A DNA stretch of 64,000 nt from Phycomyces blakesleeanus NRRL 1555(-) (GCF_001638985.1 NW_017265137.1:342326-406325), one strand, 5' to 3'; positions 1 to 13,615 are shown, counted from the first letter of the stretch. Translations and numbers: made by a program. The notes: generated from the sequence alone by a model not told the origin.

Positions 1-329
1 ATCACATATTTTAAAGATATGAGTTCATAGCCAAGGCTCGATAACCAGACATTGGTTTAAGCTATTATAATATAAAACTTTTCGAAATATAAGTTACAGG
101 CTTATAATTCATGTTATAGCAAAAGATAGATTACAAACAATCATAACTTACCAAAGCGTAAATAAACTAAAGTCCGATTCGAACTTTTGGCAGTATTATA
201 TATAATGTTATAGAAACTTTCAATAAAGGCTGCAAGCAGTTATGGCGTTAAGAAATTGTACAGTATGTATGAATCTTCTTATATATATATTATTATTAAT
301 GGGATGATGGGGAGGAGGATGATTAGTGA

Positions 330-680
330 TATATTAGATATCCTTCTTGCTTAGTTGATTGTGTGGTCACAAAGAGGTTGTCAATCTTAAATAATGTTAT
401 TTTCAAACTCTAAATCCGTATAGAAGATTTCTTTGAGTAATTCTTAAATTCTCTCGTCCAAAATATTCAATGAAGTGTTATGAGACATAGACAAAAGTGC
501 ACAGAAAGCAGCGTATTGGATACCAATTCATGGTGTTATCAACCTTTATTTACGACACGCAAAGGTCCGAATTTGACCACAAGATGAATTTGATCCATTA
601 CTCACAGTTATATTTTTTTTTATTCGATAGACAAAGTATTTACATTTTCTATGATTTGGTTTGTTATATACTATTCTAAT
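330..680 (-). pseudogene. Decayed coding relic
   Basis: Read on the minus strand, this G+C-richer patch gives coding-like stretches such as QYAAFCALLSMSHNTSLNI, interrupted by stop codons every 10-35 codons. No start, splice frame or recognisable domain could be assembled. It is most likely the remains of a mobile-element or host gene. The family is unknown to me. Confidence 0.25.
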
Positions 681-1196
681 TTGATATTATTTGTCGATAA
701 GCACTGACTAGGTACCAAACTTTAAAGCGAATAAATTTAGTGTATTGTTATAAGTAATGGTTAATAAATAGCGAGCAAGTCTATTTAAAGCAGTAAAGAT
801 GTGGTCATCATTTCGCCTTAAACCAAAGTAATTATTTTAGCTGTGTATAAGGTTAAAGTATTAAATAAAAATTAGAAATACCATAGTTTCTGTGTAGTAT
901 GATTTAATGATATTTCTTGAGAATATACTCATCCCAAAAATCTCTCTTTCCCCTTTATTCCTTTTTTTATTTATTTACTGTATTCTTTCCACATCTTATA
1001 ATTGCTCTTTAAAATATTAAACAAGTATTTAGTTAAATGCTTTTACATTCTAAAATAGCCATACCAAGCATATAAAAAAACGTTCTCTAATAGACCAATT
1101 TCTTGGCTACCCTTTAAAAAATGTATCACAGGTCTATGTCACTGCATGAACGGAAAATACCTGTGGCTGGCAAAATCCTATAATTTCAAAAAGTAA

Positions 1197-1232
<36 letters not shown>

Positions 1233-2198
1233 GTCAAGGATAAGAAGTTTCGATTTCTACAATATATAGACTTTATAAAAGCTGTACGCGCTTTCTTATT
1301 ATTTGGTCTGCAGGATATTAGAAGGTCTATTTTCCTAATAAGAAAAATAGTACATCGATTCGCAAGATAATTAGTTGTGTATATAAGACTATCAACGAAA
1401 ATAGTAAATCATTACATTGAATCATTTGCATACATCACTCGGTTCGTGCTTTAATATAGCTATATAATTGACTGAAAAACGCTCGAAAGAAAAATATATA
1501 GGTAAGTTTCTTTAGGATCTCACTATTCCTATGGTCTTTTATAAATATTCTTTAGCACAAATATGCGAAAACATGTTTAGCAAATACTAAAAACATATAA
1601 ATACTACGTAAATGCTATATGATATTGGGAAAAAAATACTGACGGTTGTAGCTTAAAATAAACAGTAATATTTAACATTTCGACTCTGAGTAATTATCTC
1701 AATCGAAAATATTGTAGTAAAGAACTAAAGGTGTCAAAGTCAAAGCCAATGTAAAGAAAAAGAAGGGGTTGTTTATATTTTGAATTTGAGAAGTTTTCTC
1801 AAGCTTTTTTTTAATAAAAACATTCTATTAAAACTTTTGTTATATACAATAAAATATAAGAACTATCCGAAATCTCCTTTAATAACAAAGCCTACAGTTT
1901 GAAACGTTGGAGTTTAATGATTGAAACAATCTATTAAAAATTACTAGACTCTGTTCGCAACCGATCGCATCTAGGACTAACCTTTACATAAATTTATACC
2001 TATTTCTCTTTATCTCTTTATCTCTCTCTCTTTCTCTCTTTACAGTACATCTTCTTAATAACTCTCTTTCTTTACACACTTTGTTAATGATAAAAAGAAA
2101 GCTACAAAAGAGTACCTCTACAGTGTATTATGTAACAGATAAAAAATCATTTAGGCAATTAACCCTATCATACATCAAGTCTCAGCCATCTTTTGAAA

Positions 2199-2329
2199 AT
2201 GACTCGTTTTGCGGAGTCCAACCATCTTTTAGCTGGAGATCTGCTTTAGCCCCCCAAGATGATCTATCTCTTCACAGCGTCTTGACGATGGCGCCCATTG
2301 ATTGGACTCCAATTCATAAATTTTTATAA
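2199..2329 (+). promoter_or_regulatory. Two short upstream ORFs in the SHMT leader
   Basis: An ATG at 2199 opens a 16-codon ORF ending in TAG at 2249, and an ATG at 2288 opens a 13-codon ORF ending in TAA at 2329. Both lie upstream of the SHMT start at 2436 and do not overlap it. If they are in the mature leader they could damp translation. If the leader is spliced they would be removed. Their conservation is unknown. Confidence 0.35.
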
Positions 2330-2435
2330 TCTAGCTCCGCTCACCAGTGCAGCTAAACAAGCCACCAGGCCAATACTGACCTTTAAAATCGGCCTTGATC
2401 GCATCTTCTGCACACTATTCTTCTTTTCTATCATC

Positions 2436-3925
2436 ATGTCCGTCAAGCCCACCGACCCCTGGAACGCCTGCCTCAACACTCCCCTCGAGAAGGAGGATCA
2501 GGAAGTCTTCAACATCATTGAGAACGAGAAGCTTAGAGAGTGGTCTGGACTTGAGTTGATTGCCTCCGAGGTATATATATAAATATATATATATACATCT
2601 TCCTTGCATAATTATATCAATTCCACCAACTCACAATCGCTATTATTCTTGTATAGAACCTTACCTCCCAAGCTGTCATCGAAGCTAACGGATCCCCTCT
2701 CACCAACAAGTACTCTGAGGGTCTCCCTGGTGCTCGTTACTACGGTGGTAACGAGTTCATTGATGAACTTGAGCTTTTGTGCCGCAAGCGCGCCCTTGCT
2801 GCCTTCAACCTTAACCCTGAGCAGTGGGGTGTCAACGTCCAGCCTTACTCTGGATCTACCGCCAACTTCGCCGCCCTTACCGCTCTTATCCAGCCCCAGG
2901 ATCGTCTTATGGGTCTCGACTTGCCTTCCGGTGGACACTTGACTCACGGATACCAGACCAACAAGAAGAAGATCTCTTCTTCTTCCATCTACTTCCAGTC
3001 GATGCCCTACCAGGTCGACCAGACCACTGGTCTCATTGACTACCAGCGTCTTGAAGAGAACGCTGCATTGTTCCGTCCTAAGCTTTTGATTTGCGGTGCC
3101 TCTGCCTACCCTGCTGAGTGGGATTATGCTCGTATGCGCAAGATTGCTGACCAGCACGGTGCCTACTTGATGTGTGATATGGCTCACATCTCCGGTCTCA
3201 TTGCCGGTGAGCAGGCTCTCTCTCCCTTCGACTTCTGCGACGTTGTTACTACCACTACTCACAAGACTCTCCGTGGTCCTCGCGCTGGTCTCATCTTCTT
3301 CCGTCGCGACAAGAACGACGATCTTGAGAACCGTGTTAACATGGCTGTCTTCCCTTCATGCCAGGGTGGTCCCCACAACAACACCATTGCTGCCATTGCT
3401 GTCGCTCTCAAGCAGGCCGCTTCCCCAGAATTCAAGGCTTACGCTAAGCAGGTTCGTGCTAACGCCAAGAAGCTCGGTGAGGTTTTGGTTGGTCACGGTT
3501 ATAAGCTCGCGACTGGTGGAACTGTCAACCATCTTGTTCTCTGGGATCTTAAGCCCCAGAAGTTGACCGGTTCTAAGGTTGAGCGTATCTGCGATATGGT
3601 CCACATCACCATCAACAAGAACTCCATTGCCGGTGACAAGAGTGCTGTCACTCCCGGTGGTGTCCGTCTCGGTTCCTCCGCTCTTACCTCCCGTTCTTTC
3701 AAGGAAGAGGATATGGTTAAGGTCGGTGACCTTCTCCACAGAGCTGTCCAGATTGCTCTCAAGGTCCAGGAACAGTGTGGCTCAAAGATGATGAAGGACT
3801 TTGTTGCTGCTCTTGACGGTAACCAGGAGATTGCTCAGCTCAAGAAGGAAGTCATGGAGTTTGCTCGTTCCTTCCCTATGCCCGGCTTTGACCCCAAGAC
3901 CATCAAGTCTACCGCCACTCTTTAA
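2436..3925 (+). CDS. SHM2: Serine hydroxymethyltransferase (cytosolic type)
   Basis: PLP enzyme that converts serine and tetrahydrofolate to glycine and 5,10-methylene-THF, feeding one-carbon metabolism. Two exons, 2436-2570 and 2657-3925, are joined in phase 0 across an 86-nt GT-AG intron and give about 467 residues, the normal size for eukaryotic SHMT. The first exon carries the conserved [15 protein letters not shown] block (here [10 protein letters not shown]). Exon 2 continues with SRYYGGNE-like [28 protein letters not shown] and the PLP-lysine signature [12 protein letters not shown], whose lysine falls at residue 248. The substrate-binding SxAMTxR region is present as SSALTSR near the C-terminus. 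The protein starts MSVKPTDPW with no amphipathic mitochondrial presequence, so a cytosolic form is inferred. Codon use is strongly C-ending, as expected for a highly expressed gene. Confidence 0.97.
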
Positions 3926-4057
3926 AGTCATAAAAAAAAAGAAGTTTAGATTTTATTATATAAAACAAAACAAAACAAAACAAAAATATCAGCAAATGAA
4001 AAAAAAACCCCACATCCACCATATTTCCCCCGTTATATTGTTATAGCCAAGCTACTT

Positions 4058-4071
4058 TAGACTGTAGTCTA
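4058..4071. other. Small perfect hairpin 3' of SHMT
   Basis: TAGACT and AGTCTA flank a GT dinucleotide (4058-4063 and 4066-4071), about 135 nt after the stop codon. It is within the likely 3' UTR or 3' end region. A direct repeat GTTCAACACG occurs just downstream (4105-4114 and 4133-4142). No function is known. Confidence 0.4.
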
Positions 4072-4757
4072 GAATAACCACACTTTAGCCTTTAGTAAGC
4101 TTGCGTTCAACACGCTCTCTCGCCTGTAAAAAGTTCAACACGTTTTTGTAAAAAGAAACAATAAAAATCATTAGTAAACGTGAAAAAAAAAGGATCCTAA
4201 AGATGGTATGATCTGTTGGGGGGCGGGATATTATTGATGCTTATTTCTTTGAGACCAAAAAAATGCAATATCTTTAATTCTATATGTGATAATCAGTAAG
4301 TACAAAGCAAGAATTTACTTGTGTGTCAAAGACAATCTTTTTTTTTTCTTTTCTAAAAGATTCGCGCCTTTTTAAATAGAGACAGGATGCATAACAGGAA
4401 GAATATATGCGTAAAGAAGTATTTACTGATAGTCAAAGGTAGAATTGATATATCTTTATACTGAACCTATCAATTATACAGAATCAAAGATGTTGATTTT
4501 ATTTTATTATAAAGAAGATCTTTTTGGGGTACATCGGAAACAATTATGAAAGGTAGATACAATAGATCTATACATCACACAAGATTGAAGCACATCACAA
4601 AAAAAAATTCTGCACCTTGTGTAGCAATCAACTTGAACCTGGAAAACGAGATGTTCACGTGAACACGATGCTATAAAAAGTGAATTATCAGATTTGTAGA
4701 TTTGTAGATCTGTAGATGAATAAATGGCATCAATATAACAGACTTTTGAACATTTAG

Positions 4758-4782
4758 TTTTTTTTTTTTAAAAAAAAAAAAA
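4758..4782. repeat. T(12)A(13) palindrome
   Basis: A run of 12 T is followed directly by 13 A, a self-complementary block. Similar blocks occur at 7234-7248, 8881-8900, 10618-10638, 13365-13383, 33465-33483 and 41827-41855. The order is always T then A. See the corresponding finding. Confidence 0.8.
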
Positions 4783-5599
4783 GATATGCAAAATACACAA
4801 AATTATTAAACGATATTTTGTACAAAAACACTTCCATATTTTGGAATTATTTTATAGTCCTTTTATAGCTTCAATACTCTCACTTTCAAGCAATCCCATA
4901 AAAGCTAAAGTAATTAATAAATCTGCGCTGGTGGTAGATTTTACATATTAGAGTCCTCGTTTTCCTCCCTTTTTTTTTTTACCTTTTATTTGTTAGAGTT
5001 TGAAAGGTTCATTTCTCAAAGTCACAATACACCAAAGATGAAAGTATACACTATAGAGAAAAAAGCTTGAGTACTATTTGATTCTATGAATTCCAACGGT
5101 ATATTTTTCTATAAACCTTTATATATTACATTTACCTATTGTTAGAAAAAAAAGCCTTGAATTCAATAATTGTCAAATGTCATGCTCAAATTACAATGCA
5201 TTTGTTCTCATTTCTCTTCTAAAAGAAAAAGGAAGCATTCTAATGTAAAGAATGTAATCATAATTGGACATCATGAAGATGGAATGATTGTCATTTATAA
5301 TGAATAAAATGTTAAGAAATATAGAAATTAAGATTTCAAGACAATATAATACGACTGTCTTTTGCAGGTAAAAAGAATTGTACAGAAAACCCAAGTTAAT
5401 TACACCTAGAGAAAATGACACGTACTTTCGAAAGGCAAGAAAAAACTGGCACATTTGTCTATATATATATATAGTCTATAAAAATACATGATAAAGAAAT
5501 ATATAAACAGAAAATAAGACATAAGATATAAGACATGAAGAATTGAGAAGAAGTAACTTTTTAAGGGATACTGTATATGTATACCAAGCATATTGTGTG

Positions 5600-6560
5600 G
5601 GCGTAGAGGGAATGGATTGGCGGCTTATAGTAGAAATACATTAGACAATTCCTGAGAATAGATCACTAAGGATAGACTCTTTTGTGGGAAGGAGTAAAAT
5701 GTTTATTTTTATAAAACGAATATTAATGGCAAGGTCGAAGATGAATTATTTAGAGTGAAGTTCTGGCTCAAAATTAGTGAATAATGTGGCTCGACCAATA
5801 TCATGTTGCAAAGCAAGTAAGCAAGACAACCAATCGCACCACATATAAAGTGACTTGAAGGGCTTGTAGAGATTGATTATTGCACGATTGGTTTTTATTG
5901 ACTTCGTATACAGGACCTAAATTTAGAGAAAATTGAGGACGCTGCATTATTTATATCGTAGATAGCCCACCAAGCATGCGATTTTTGCTAGCTCTAGACT
6001 TGTTGTATTGGAATAATGTAGAGGATAGACATTAATATCAGTGATATCAAGCTCTATTAGACTATATAATCCGAGTCAATCCAAATCAAGGCATACATAA
6101 GTAGTACTGGATCCCAGATAGGTTGGCACAGGCATTAATAAATATTAACTGGAGAGTTCTTTATCGCTAATTACATATTACTTGCTTTTGACGCAATAGT
6201 AATTAAGCCTATTTTGTTTGGAGCTTTTATCCAAGGTTGATCCACTTTTCAGGCGCTGAGGGTATTTACATAGCACAGTACGATAAGACTTGCTGTATGT
6301 TGCTTGAATTTTGGACATTTCCAACTGCCTAGTAAAAAGCTTTGGGCAAGAAATTCTGTTAAATGTAGGAGATTAAGTGGCATCAATGCACAAGATCCAA
6401 TGGCAGTCACCATAGTAAAATCATCATTTTACCCATATCTTTATGTTTGTTGTTGTACTTCCAAACCATTTTGTCATATACCTATAAAACAGACTATTGA
6501 TCCAGACTTGAAATTGTTTAGTAGCTTAATCGCGTGCTTAGTCTTAAATATATATATATA
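5600..6560 (-). pseudogene. Degenerate transposon-like coding relic
   Basis: This interval is visibly G+C-richer than its surroundings. On the minus strand it reads as several long coding-like stretches broken by stops and frame changes: around 6360-6180 (contains FTRQLEMSKIQATYSKSYRT), around 6150-5950 (contains NTTSLELAKIACLVGYLRYK) and around 5916-5640 (contains MWCDWLSCLLALQHDIGRAT). One of the breaks (about 6095) is a TGA where a tryptophan would suit the context. No start, terminal repeats or catalytic motif can be identified. I infer an old mobile-element protein. The family is not recognised. Confidence 0.45.
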
Positions 6561-9249
6561 TCAAATCTAGAAAATATAATTATGAGCTGTGGTGTTAAGA
6601 TAAAACCAATCGACCAAAAATAAATATATGAGATCCAGTATCATAAACTGTCTTTTACAAAATTCCGTCTATATACAAAAATATAATTTATTCCAAAAGT
6701 AGTGTTCTAAAGATACTATATATTACATATCAAATAGTTTTTTTTATTAATGAAGAGTAACATTAGATACTTTGAATAGGCTTAGTACAGTAAAAAAGAA
6801 CCACTAATCTATAAGGGCATCATTATTTTTTAAAAACATATTAATCTTATACAAATAAAGTTAATAAAAGCTAGAAGATGTACTGAGAAAATGCAATGGT
6901 AGATAAGCACATGTTTAATAATTATATTTTCAAGATCAATACTGACAGCTTCTATATAAAAAGTTCTATGCCTTCAAAGTTAGGATGTTATGGTAGGTTT
7001 ATTGCAAAAGTTAATTATTCTTAAATATAATGAAGCACTTTGAATGACTCCCATAGCCTGTGTTGGAATACATTAAAACGCATTTTTGGGAGAAACTTCT
7101 TTCAAAACCTTTTTATATTTAAGCAAAAATTAGAGTGAATCTTATATAAAAAAAATAGTGTAAAGATGTTTAATACAGTCTTTAATAACCTAAGAATACT
7201 TTTCTCTACTTCTTATTTGAATATTTCTATATATTTTTTTAAAAAAAAGTAAGTCATGTGACCAAGAAAATAAGTTGCGGAGTTCAAATAATATTTGCAT
7301 GAAAGAAAATCAAGAAAGAAATTGAAACAAATCCGAGAAGTTTAATATTTATACTAGAATACATCCTTACAAAGAATCTATGATAGCTCAAGACGCTTAA
7401 TTTTATTTTTCTCTTAAAAAAACAAGTATTTCAAATATCTTAGTATAAAACAAACTACAGTATGAAATAATATGTTTCAACACTATACACAAAATTAATT
7501 AGTTTAATTGTTTTTGTTTTTTTTTACCCTTACTTTAATGCTCTGTAATGTACCATACAGCTTTTATGATATTGTTCCCATACCAACTTTAATTGTCTAT
7601 GATTAGAAGAAGAAAAACAACAGCTATAACAGAGGGTTACGCTTAGTAGATATAAGGTAAAAAGTAAGACCTTTCTATAATAAAAATAGTCACATCATTT
7701 GAACATTTTATAATACCAAAAAAAAAACGTTCATAGAAATTACCCGATAAAAATAAACTTGTATTTGCAGACACAATTTTCTTCTTCTATGAATTTTAAT
7801 CAGATTTTTACCCTAAATACTACTATTAAATCAGTAGAGCTAATATTGACAATAATAGCGTATAGGCCATTGTACTTGACAATTTTGGTTTTATTGCAAA
7901 GGAAGGTATAGATAGTGTTTAATGCAATTTGTTTCTCTGTACAATGAAAATAATGGTATATTCTATATATAGATATCGACAAACCTTAAATCATGCGTCG
8001 AAGTTCTGAATTGCAGAAATACGATCTTGGTTAAGATATGATAGAAAATAATATTGTGTGTTTTTTTTTCTTCTTCTAAAGGTTGGGTGCTAAAATTATT
8101 ATTATTGTTGTTTGCACTACATTATTTTTTTTTAATAAAAAATATTATAATAAAATGTATACAATAATCGCAATATTTCAAAACCTAAAAAAAATTCAAG
8201 TGAACACCTGCATACCAAAAGTAAAAATTAAAATAAAAAAATAAGCACAATAATTTGTGTTAGCTAATGTACCAAAAACAGATTGTGGGGTAGTCTGAGA
8301 TTAAAGATGTTTTCTTCATTGGTCAAATAACTATGGAATCTTTAAGATATATGTCATTAACTTGTCTTGGGAAGAATCAAGTATGAAATTCTTGGTTAAA
8401 TAGTATCAGAATGTAGGAAATTATATATATAGATTTACGCTTTTTTTCTTCCTTTTATTATTTCTCGGATCAAGGTTATAAATGGTATTGTGTAATAGGA
8501 GCTGTTTTATGAATATTTGCTCTGGACCCAAGGCAACCGAATATTATCTAAATTCATAAAAAGTCAAATAGCAAAATTAATCAGCCTTTTCTAATTCCTT
8601 TCTTTCAAAAGGATTGTGCGCAGTGCCATTGATTAAATTGACACAAAATGCGCAGTATTTTTTTTTGTTTTTTTTTTGTCTCTTAATTGGAATAAATAAA
8701 AACACCGCTTTCCAAAGCCCTGTCTCTTTCTACAATTATTATTAAGTAAAAGTCCTTTTTTTTAATTACGCATAATATATTTTCCTTTGCTCGTTTTCAT
8801 TCATTATCGAATTTAATAGGTCTGTACACGATCGACGGATTAAGCGAATTAACCAAGTCAACTATAATAGGAAGAGAAGCTTTTTTTTTAAAAAAAAAAA
8901 GGTGGCTTTGACTTGAACAGAAGTTGTATTATCTCTGCCATTTGACTACTTCATCTTACCAAAATTGATAGCCGTACTATGTTTCTGAAAGGGTTTCTTT
9001 CTTATTTGATTTCATATGTATCAAAATTAATACTTAAAAATTAATGTCTGATAGTTAAATATTAAGTATATACATAAATATCGTTTTGAAAATTAATGTA
9101 CTGCCCTTCAAAATCCAACTAATTTTTCCGACATATTTCTTGAAACAAATCTAGAAATTCTATTGAAACAACTTTTTATTTTGTCTTTTAATTTTTTTGT
9201 AAATTCATATTCAATAGTTTCCATAAAATCTATTGTTACCATAAACTCT

Positions 9250-9990
9250 TAATAAAAGACAAGTCGAACCCGGTAAGTTCCTATATATCTATATTATATA
9301 TTTAAAATATAAGTTCGGAGCGAACTTTGAAAAGAGATAATAATAATAAAAAGCGGCATAAAAGTGTTATAGATCAGGTTCAATTGAATCAATTGTTCAA
9401 TCAAAAAGAATAGTCTTATTGGGCGAACCGCCTGGCCGGTATACGTGCTCCACAATACCAAACTCAGGAGGTTGAGCTTTAAAGATGCAAATATACAGGT
9501 TACTAAAGGTTTGTAAGCCATCCCTAAAACCTACCAAATAACTCTATGCCACGAATAATATAATACATTCACTTTAATAACAGCTAAAATAAATAAATAA
9601 AGAAGTAAAGAACATCAAAGTCTTTGAGGGCAATAAGAAGGTATGTAACCTAAATTAACTACATAAAGCGGGTTTTTTATTTGCTTAAGCCAGGTACAGA
9701 TGTTGCATTAAGAAAAAATAAAGCTTATTTGTGAATCAAAGGCTGATTTCTGCTGATACTTACGATCCATTCAGAGATCTATTGAGCTAAAGGTAGGATG
9801 TCTGTATTTGGTCTGCTGACTTATTTGGGATAAGATGATAGCTCGCTTCTTAAACGGCCCGGAAGTTCTTTTATATTACCATATTCACCATCCTTCTTCG
9901 TGGTATATTATTTAATACTGCGCCATCATAATTAAGAACTTGTTTGCATACAAGTTCCCTATAGATATCGTCCGAGAAAACAGCCTGTGG
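9250..9990 (-). pseudogene. Degenerate coding relic with nearby inverted repeat
   Basis: A second G+C-richer island in the desert. The minus strand contains coding-like pieces in different frames, for example a stretch containing PEFGIVEHVYRPGGSPNKTI around 9480-9400 and another containing RAIILSQISQQTKYRHPTFS around 9870-9770, separated by stops. A perfect 7-bp inverted repeat with a 3-nt loop (AAGTTCG-GAG-CGAACTT, 9311-9327) sits at one edge. It is probably a mobile-element remnant, with no assignable family. Confidence 0.35.
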
Positions 9991-12900
9991 CGAGCACTGG
10001 ATCATATACTACTATTAACTACTTTATGACTAGCATCTGGTAAAAATTTCAATAAAATCAAGGTATTAATATACTGTTATATTACTTTTTTTTCGATGTA
10101 CCAATGAATAATAAGCCCATAAGTCAATAAGTATTGTACTTTTAAAAGACAATCCTATTTCTCGGATATTCTCGTAACATTTAACATAAAAAATATTTTA
10201 TAATATTAACGCAGTCGAATTAATAAATGAAATGACATATTAAAATAGGCCCCCATTTTTTTATTTCATAAAATGTTTATCCATTTTATTAGCATTGTTG
10301 TTTTTGGAATTCAATTCAATCAATTTGACTTACACGGAATGAGTCATTAAAAAAATCACAACTAAATCATATAATTGTGCTTTATATATACTATTAACGC
10401 GATTGATCTCTCGTTTAGTTTACTTGGAGCAATTACCATAGTATTATCCTAATTTACTTTACTATCATAAGTCTAAGCCAGAGGTATCAATATAATGCTA
10501 ATATTCAATATTAAGATGCTAAATATAAAACATGTGAAAGTCGAGGACTTTTCTTCTTCTTCTTCTTCTTCTTCTAGTTATTTTTTGTTTGGGTGGGATA
10601 GTCTTTCTTTCTTTTTCTTTTTTTTTTTAAAAAAAAAAGTAGATAATATAAAATTTGGCATTGGCCAATCGATCGTTTGTTAGATAAATATTCTAGACTG
10701 TCTAATTTAAAATTTACCAATTATTCTCTTAAAATTGATATTGTTTTTCTTTTCTTTGGGGAGATTGATTGTATATTGGACTTTCTAGACTATTCTATTA
10801 GGTTCTTGAGCTTGTAGACAAGAATAACAATGGAGATATCATACATACTGATATTTGTTTCAATTTTTTTTCTTTTCATTTTTTTTTTGCTGGGAACATA
10901 TTACAAGTAAAAATCTTGGCTTTGATAAAAAAAAAAGATCTTTTATCTTCCTAATAGAAAAAGAGAAGAAAAACAGCCTATCTATAAATGAATTTTGGTG
11001 ATACACAAGTAAGCCAGTTAGTTATCCAAACGAATTTTAAAAATTAAAGATAATAGTATAAATTATCGATGAAACCAAAGACGAAAATTAAAATAAACCT
11101 GTAAATGCTAATAGTTTGTTCAGGTACATTAGTATATCATTAATTTAAATACGGTATATTTTATATTTATATATTTGTATGGGTATGTGTTGAATACTAG
11201 TAAGACTATATACTTTAATGTATATTATACTATAAAATTTAACACCTTGATTTTTCGTAATATTTTCTATGTATTTTTGATATTGTCTCCAGAGTTCTGA
11301 ATTGATATATCAAAATATATATAGATATACTGTATTATAAGCCCGAATATTATTATTATACGATGTAAATAATTACAGGAAAAAAAACATTTGGAAATAT
11401 TCAGTGTGGTGAGAATGTAAATATATATTTATTTATATACAATTGAATGCACAAAAATATCAACTTTCTCTATCGGGAATGACTTGGATCGCCTATACCT
11501 AAACTTTAACGTACGATTTTTTATATTTTTATATTTTTATTTTTATTTTCCATAGGAAGCTAGATCTATAGAAATAGTAGCATATTATAAAATATCTGTA
11601 AAATACATTGATGAAATACTCTTGAATAAATATTGTATTGAGGTTATAAAAAAACAATGCTCTTATAAAGTATATATTGGAGGTAATAAAATAAAACGTT
11701 AAGGTCTGTAGTTAAACTGGGTACTAAATGTTGTTTGCTCACTTATAGGCACATCCTGTTATTTTAGTAAAAGTGGTATTATTAGATAATACAGGAAGTT
11801 GATTTGCCCTATATCTCATTAGTATTACATTTTTAGAAGGTCTGGGCTTACTATACTAAACTGCTACTTCATGTAAAATTTTGAAATGTATTATAATTTA
11901 TTTATTTTTACATCGAATATTCCAATCCAGTCATTTAAAATATCTCACTCAAATGGAATAAGATGATGTGATGAGTTTGCAATCTTATGAAAAGATTAAA
12001 TATGGATGTTTCCTTACTACTGGTACGTATATATCTATTATTCATTTTTCTTTACTAGATCTTAAGAGTACCAAGGTACTAGATTATCATTTCTCTATTT
12101 TCATGCCCTTTTATTGCTTTCAAGGTTTGTGAAAAGTGATTCTTTTATTTCCGAGCAATTTGTTATGGATCTAGAGCTATTATTATTTCTGCAAAGGAAA
12201 AAAAAATGTATATCTGATTCCCAGACTTTGTTTTTCTTGGTTGATCCTTATCTTCTACCAATTTTTAATCAAAACTTTTACATGCTCTTTTTTTTTTAAA
12301 GAGTTATAGCCTTGTATTCTTTTGTTCACATACACACACGCACTATCTCTCTCTCTCTCTCTATAATCTCAATCTACAGGTAAATCTGTAAACAAAATCT
12401 ACAATTTAAATACCCCCAAAAATACGCTGTGACGTTTTACATTTTCAGCAAGCGTAGAGACTTAGCACCAATAGACCTTGAGCAGAGTTCTCTTCGTAAA
12501 TAAGTCGATACAAAGCAACATATGGTAAGAAGATTGTGTCGAATTAAACTACACGTAAAGAAGAGTAATACAATAAAAAAACCACTGGAGATATTCTTTA
12601 ATTAATCAATTACAAAATATTTTAAAAGTTCTCGAGTTTAAGGCCAAGCTCAATATCCGCTCTTTCTTATTTCTAAAGAAAAGGGTTTATGTTTCCATTG
12701 GAATTCGCGTCAATTTAGCGTTATTCCCAGTAATATTATGTATAGAGAAAAGGAAAGAAAAAGAAAGAAAGAAAGAAAGAAAGGATACCTGAAATATTAT
12801 GTTTGGAGTTGTTATTTTTTTATTTATTTTTACCCTGGGATGTTGGGATTAAACGGGATGTTCCTGTGTATAATATAAAAAAAATCCAAAACTGAGCGTA

Positions 12901-13469
12901 ATTTAAAGTATTATACTACTGTCATCGGCTTAATATCGATGCTTGGCACATCGAAACATTACTTGAATTATAGACCACTAACAAAGAAGTCTGAGTATTA
13001 AGAATAACAGTAAGTGTGTATTATTTAACTTTTTTGAACATCCAATTATTTGATTATAAATCACTCCCACGCGTAAATAATTTTCATTGCAATTTTTATT
13101 TTTTGGGAGACTAACTATTGTGCAAATAATATGATATTGTTAATTGAACAACAACAACAACAAGCTTTTGTTTCTATTAAGTATACTTGGATTACATCGC
13201 CCTTTTTGTGAGTTAAACAGTAGGCATGATTTAATGATTTAATATACTTCTTTTAATTTGTTTCCCTTGTAACTATCTCAGCTATATTTGTTCCGCTCTT
13301 TTTTGGGGACAGTTGAGGTCTCTACTCTAATACTTTACCGGGACCTTACTTTTATATATATACATTTTTTTTTTAAAAAAAAAGTCGTTATCGAATTCTC
13401 AAATGCTCTTTTTGATAAAAAAATATTTATTTATTTTTATGAATAAATAATTTTTCAATTAAATTATTC

Positions 13470-13615
13470 TTGTTGTTGTTGTTGTTGTTGTTGTTACTCT
13501 TCTATTTAAATAATCTTATCAATATTAACACTAGCACCAGTACCAGCACCAGCACAGATACAAACACAAACACAAACACAAACACAGACACAGACACAAG
13601 TACAAGCACAGATAC
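13470..13615. repeat. (TTG)n followed by imperfect ACAAAC/ACAGAC hexamer array
   Basis: TTG repeats cover 13470-13495. After about 30 nt an imperfect hexanucleotide array (ACCAGC, ACAAAC, ACAGAC variants) runs from about 13528 to 13615. The array is open in one frame and would encode alternating Asn/Asp/Ser and Thr, but no start, splice partner or domain supports a gene. A TACG/GT microsatellite follows at about 13877-13915. Confidence 0.7.

Larger units (their letters stand above)
1..2435. other. A+T-rich intergenic region upstream of SHMT
   Basis: No intact gene is visible. It holds a (TA)n microsatellite at about 1199-1229, many short A/T runs, a decayed coding stretch on the minus strand (about 330-680, listed separately), and a pyrimidine-rich tract at about 2005-2043 ending in TTTACAG. 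That tract looks like a splice acceptor, so an intron in the SHMT 5' leader is possible. The G+C-richer segment 2190-2330 carries two short upstream ORFs. Confidence 0.6.

Noticed and set aside
2612..3262. 216-codon minus-strand ORF opposite SHMT
   Set aside because: Antisense shadow produced by SHMT codon bias.
6304..6570. 88-codon plus-strand ORF in the desert
   Set aside because: Overlaps the minus-strand relic, starts with a non-ATG codon and has no family resemblance.
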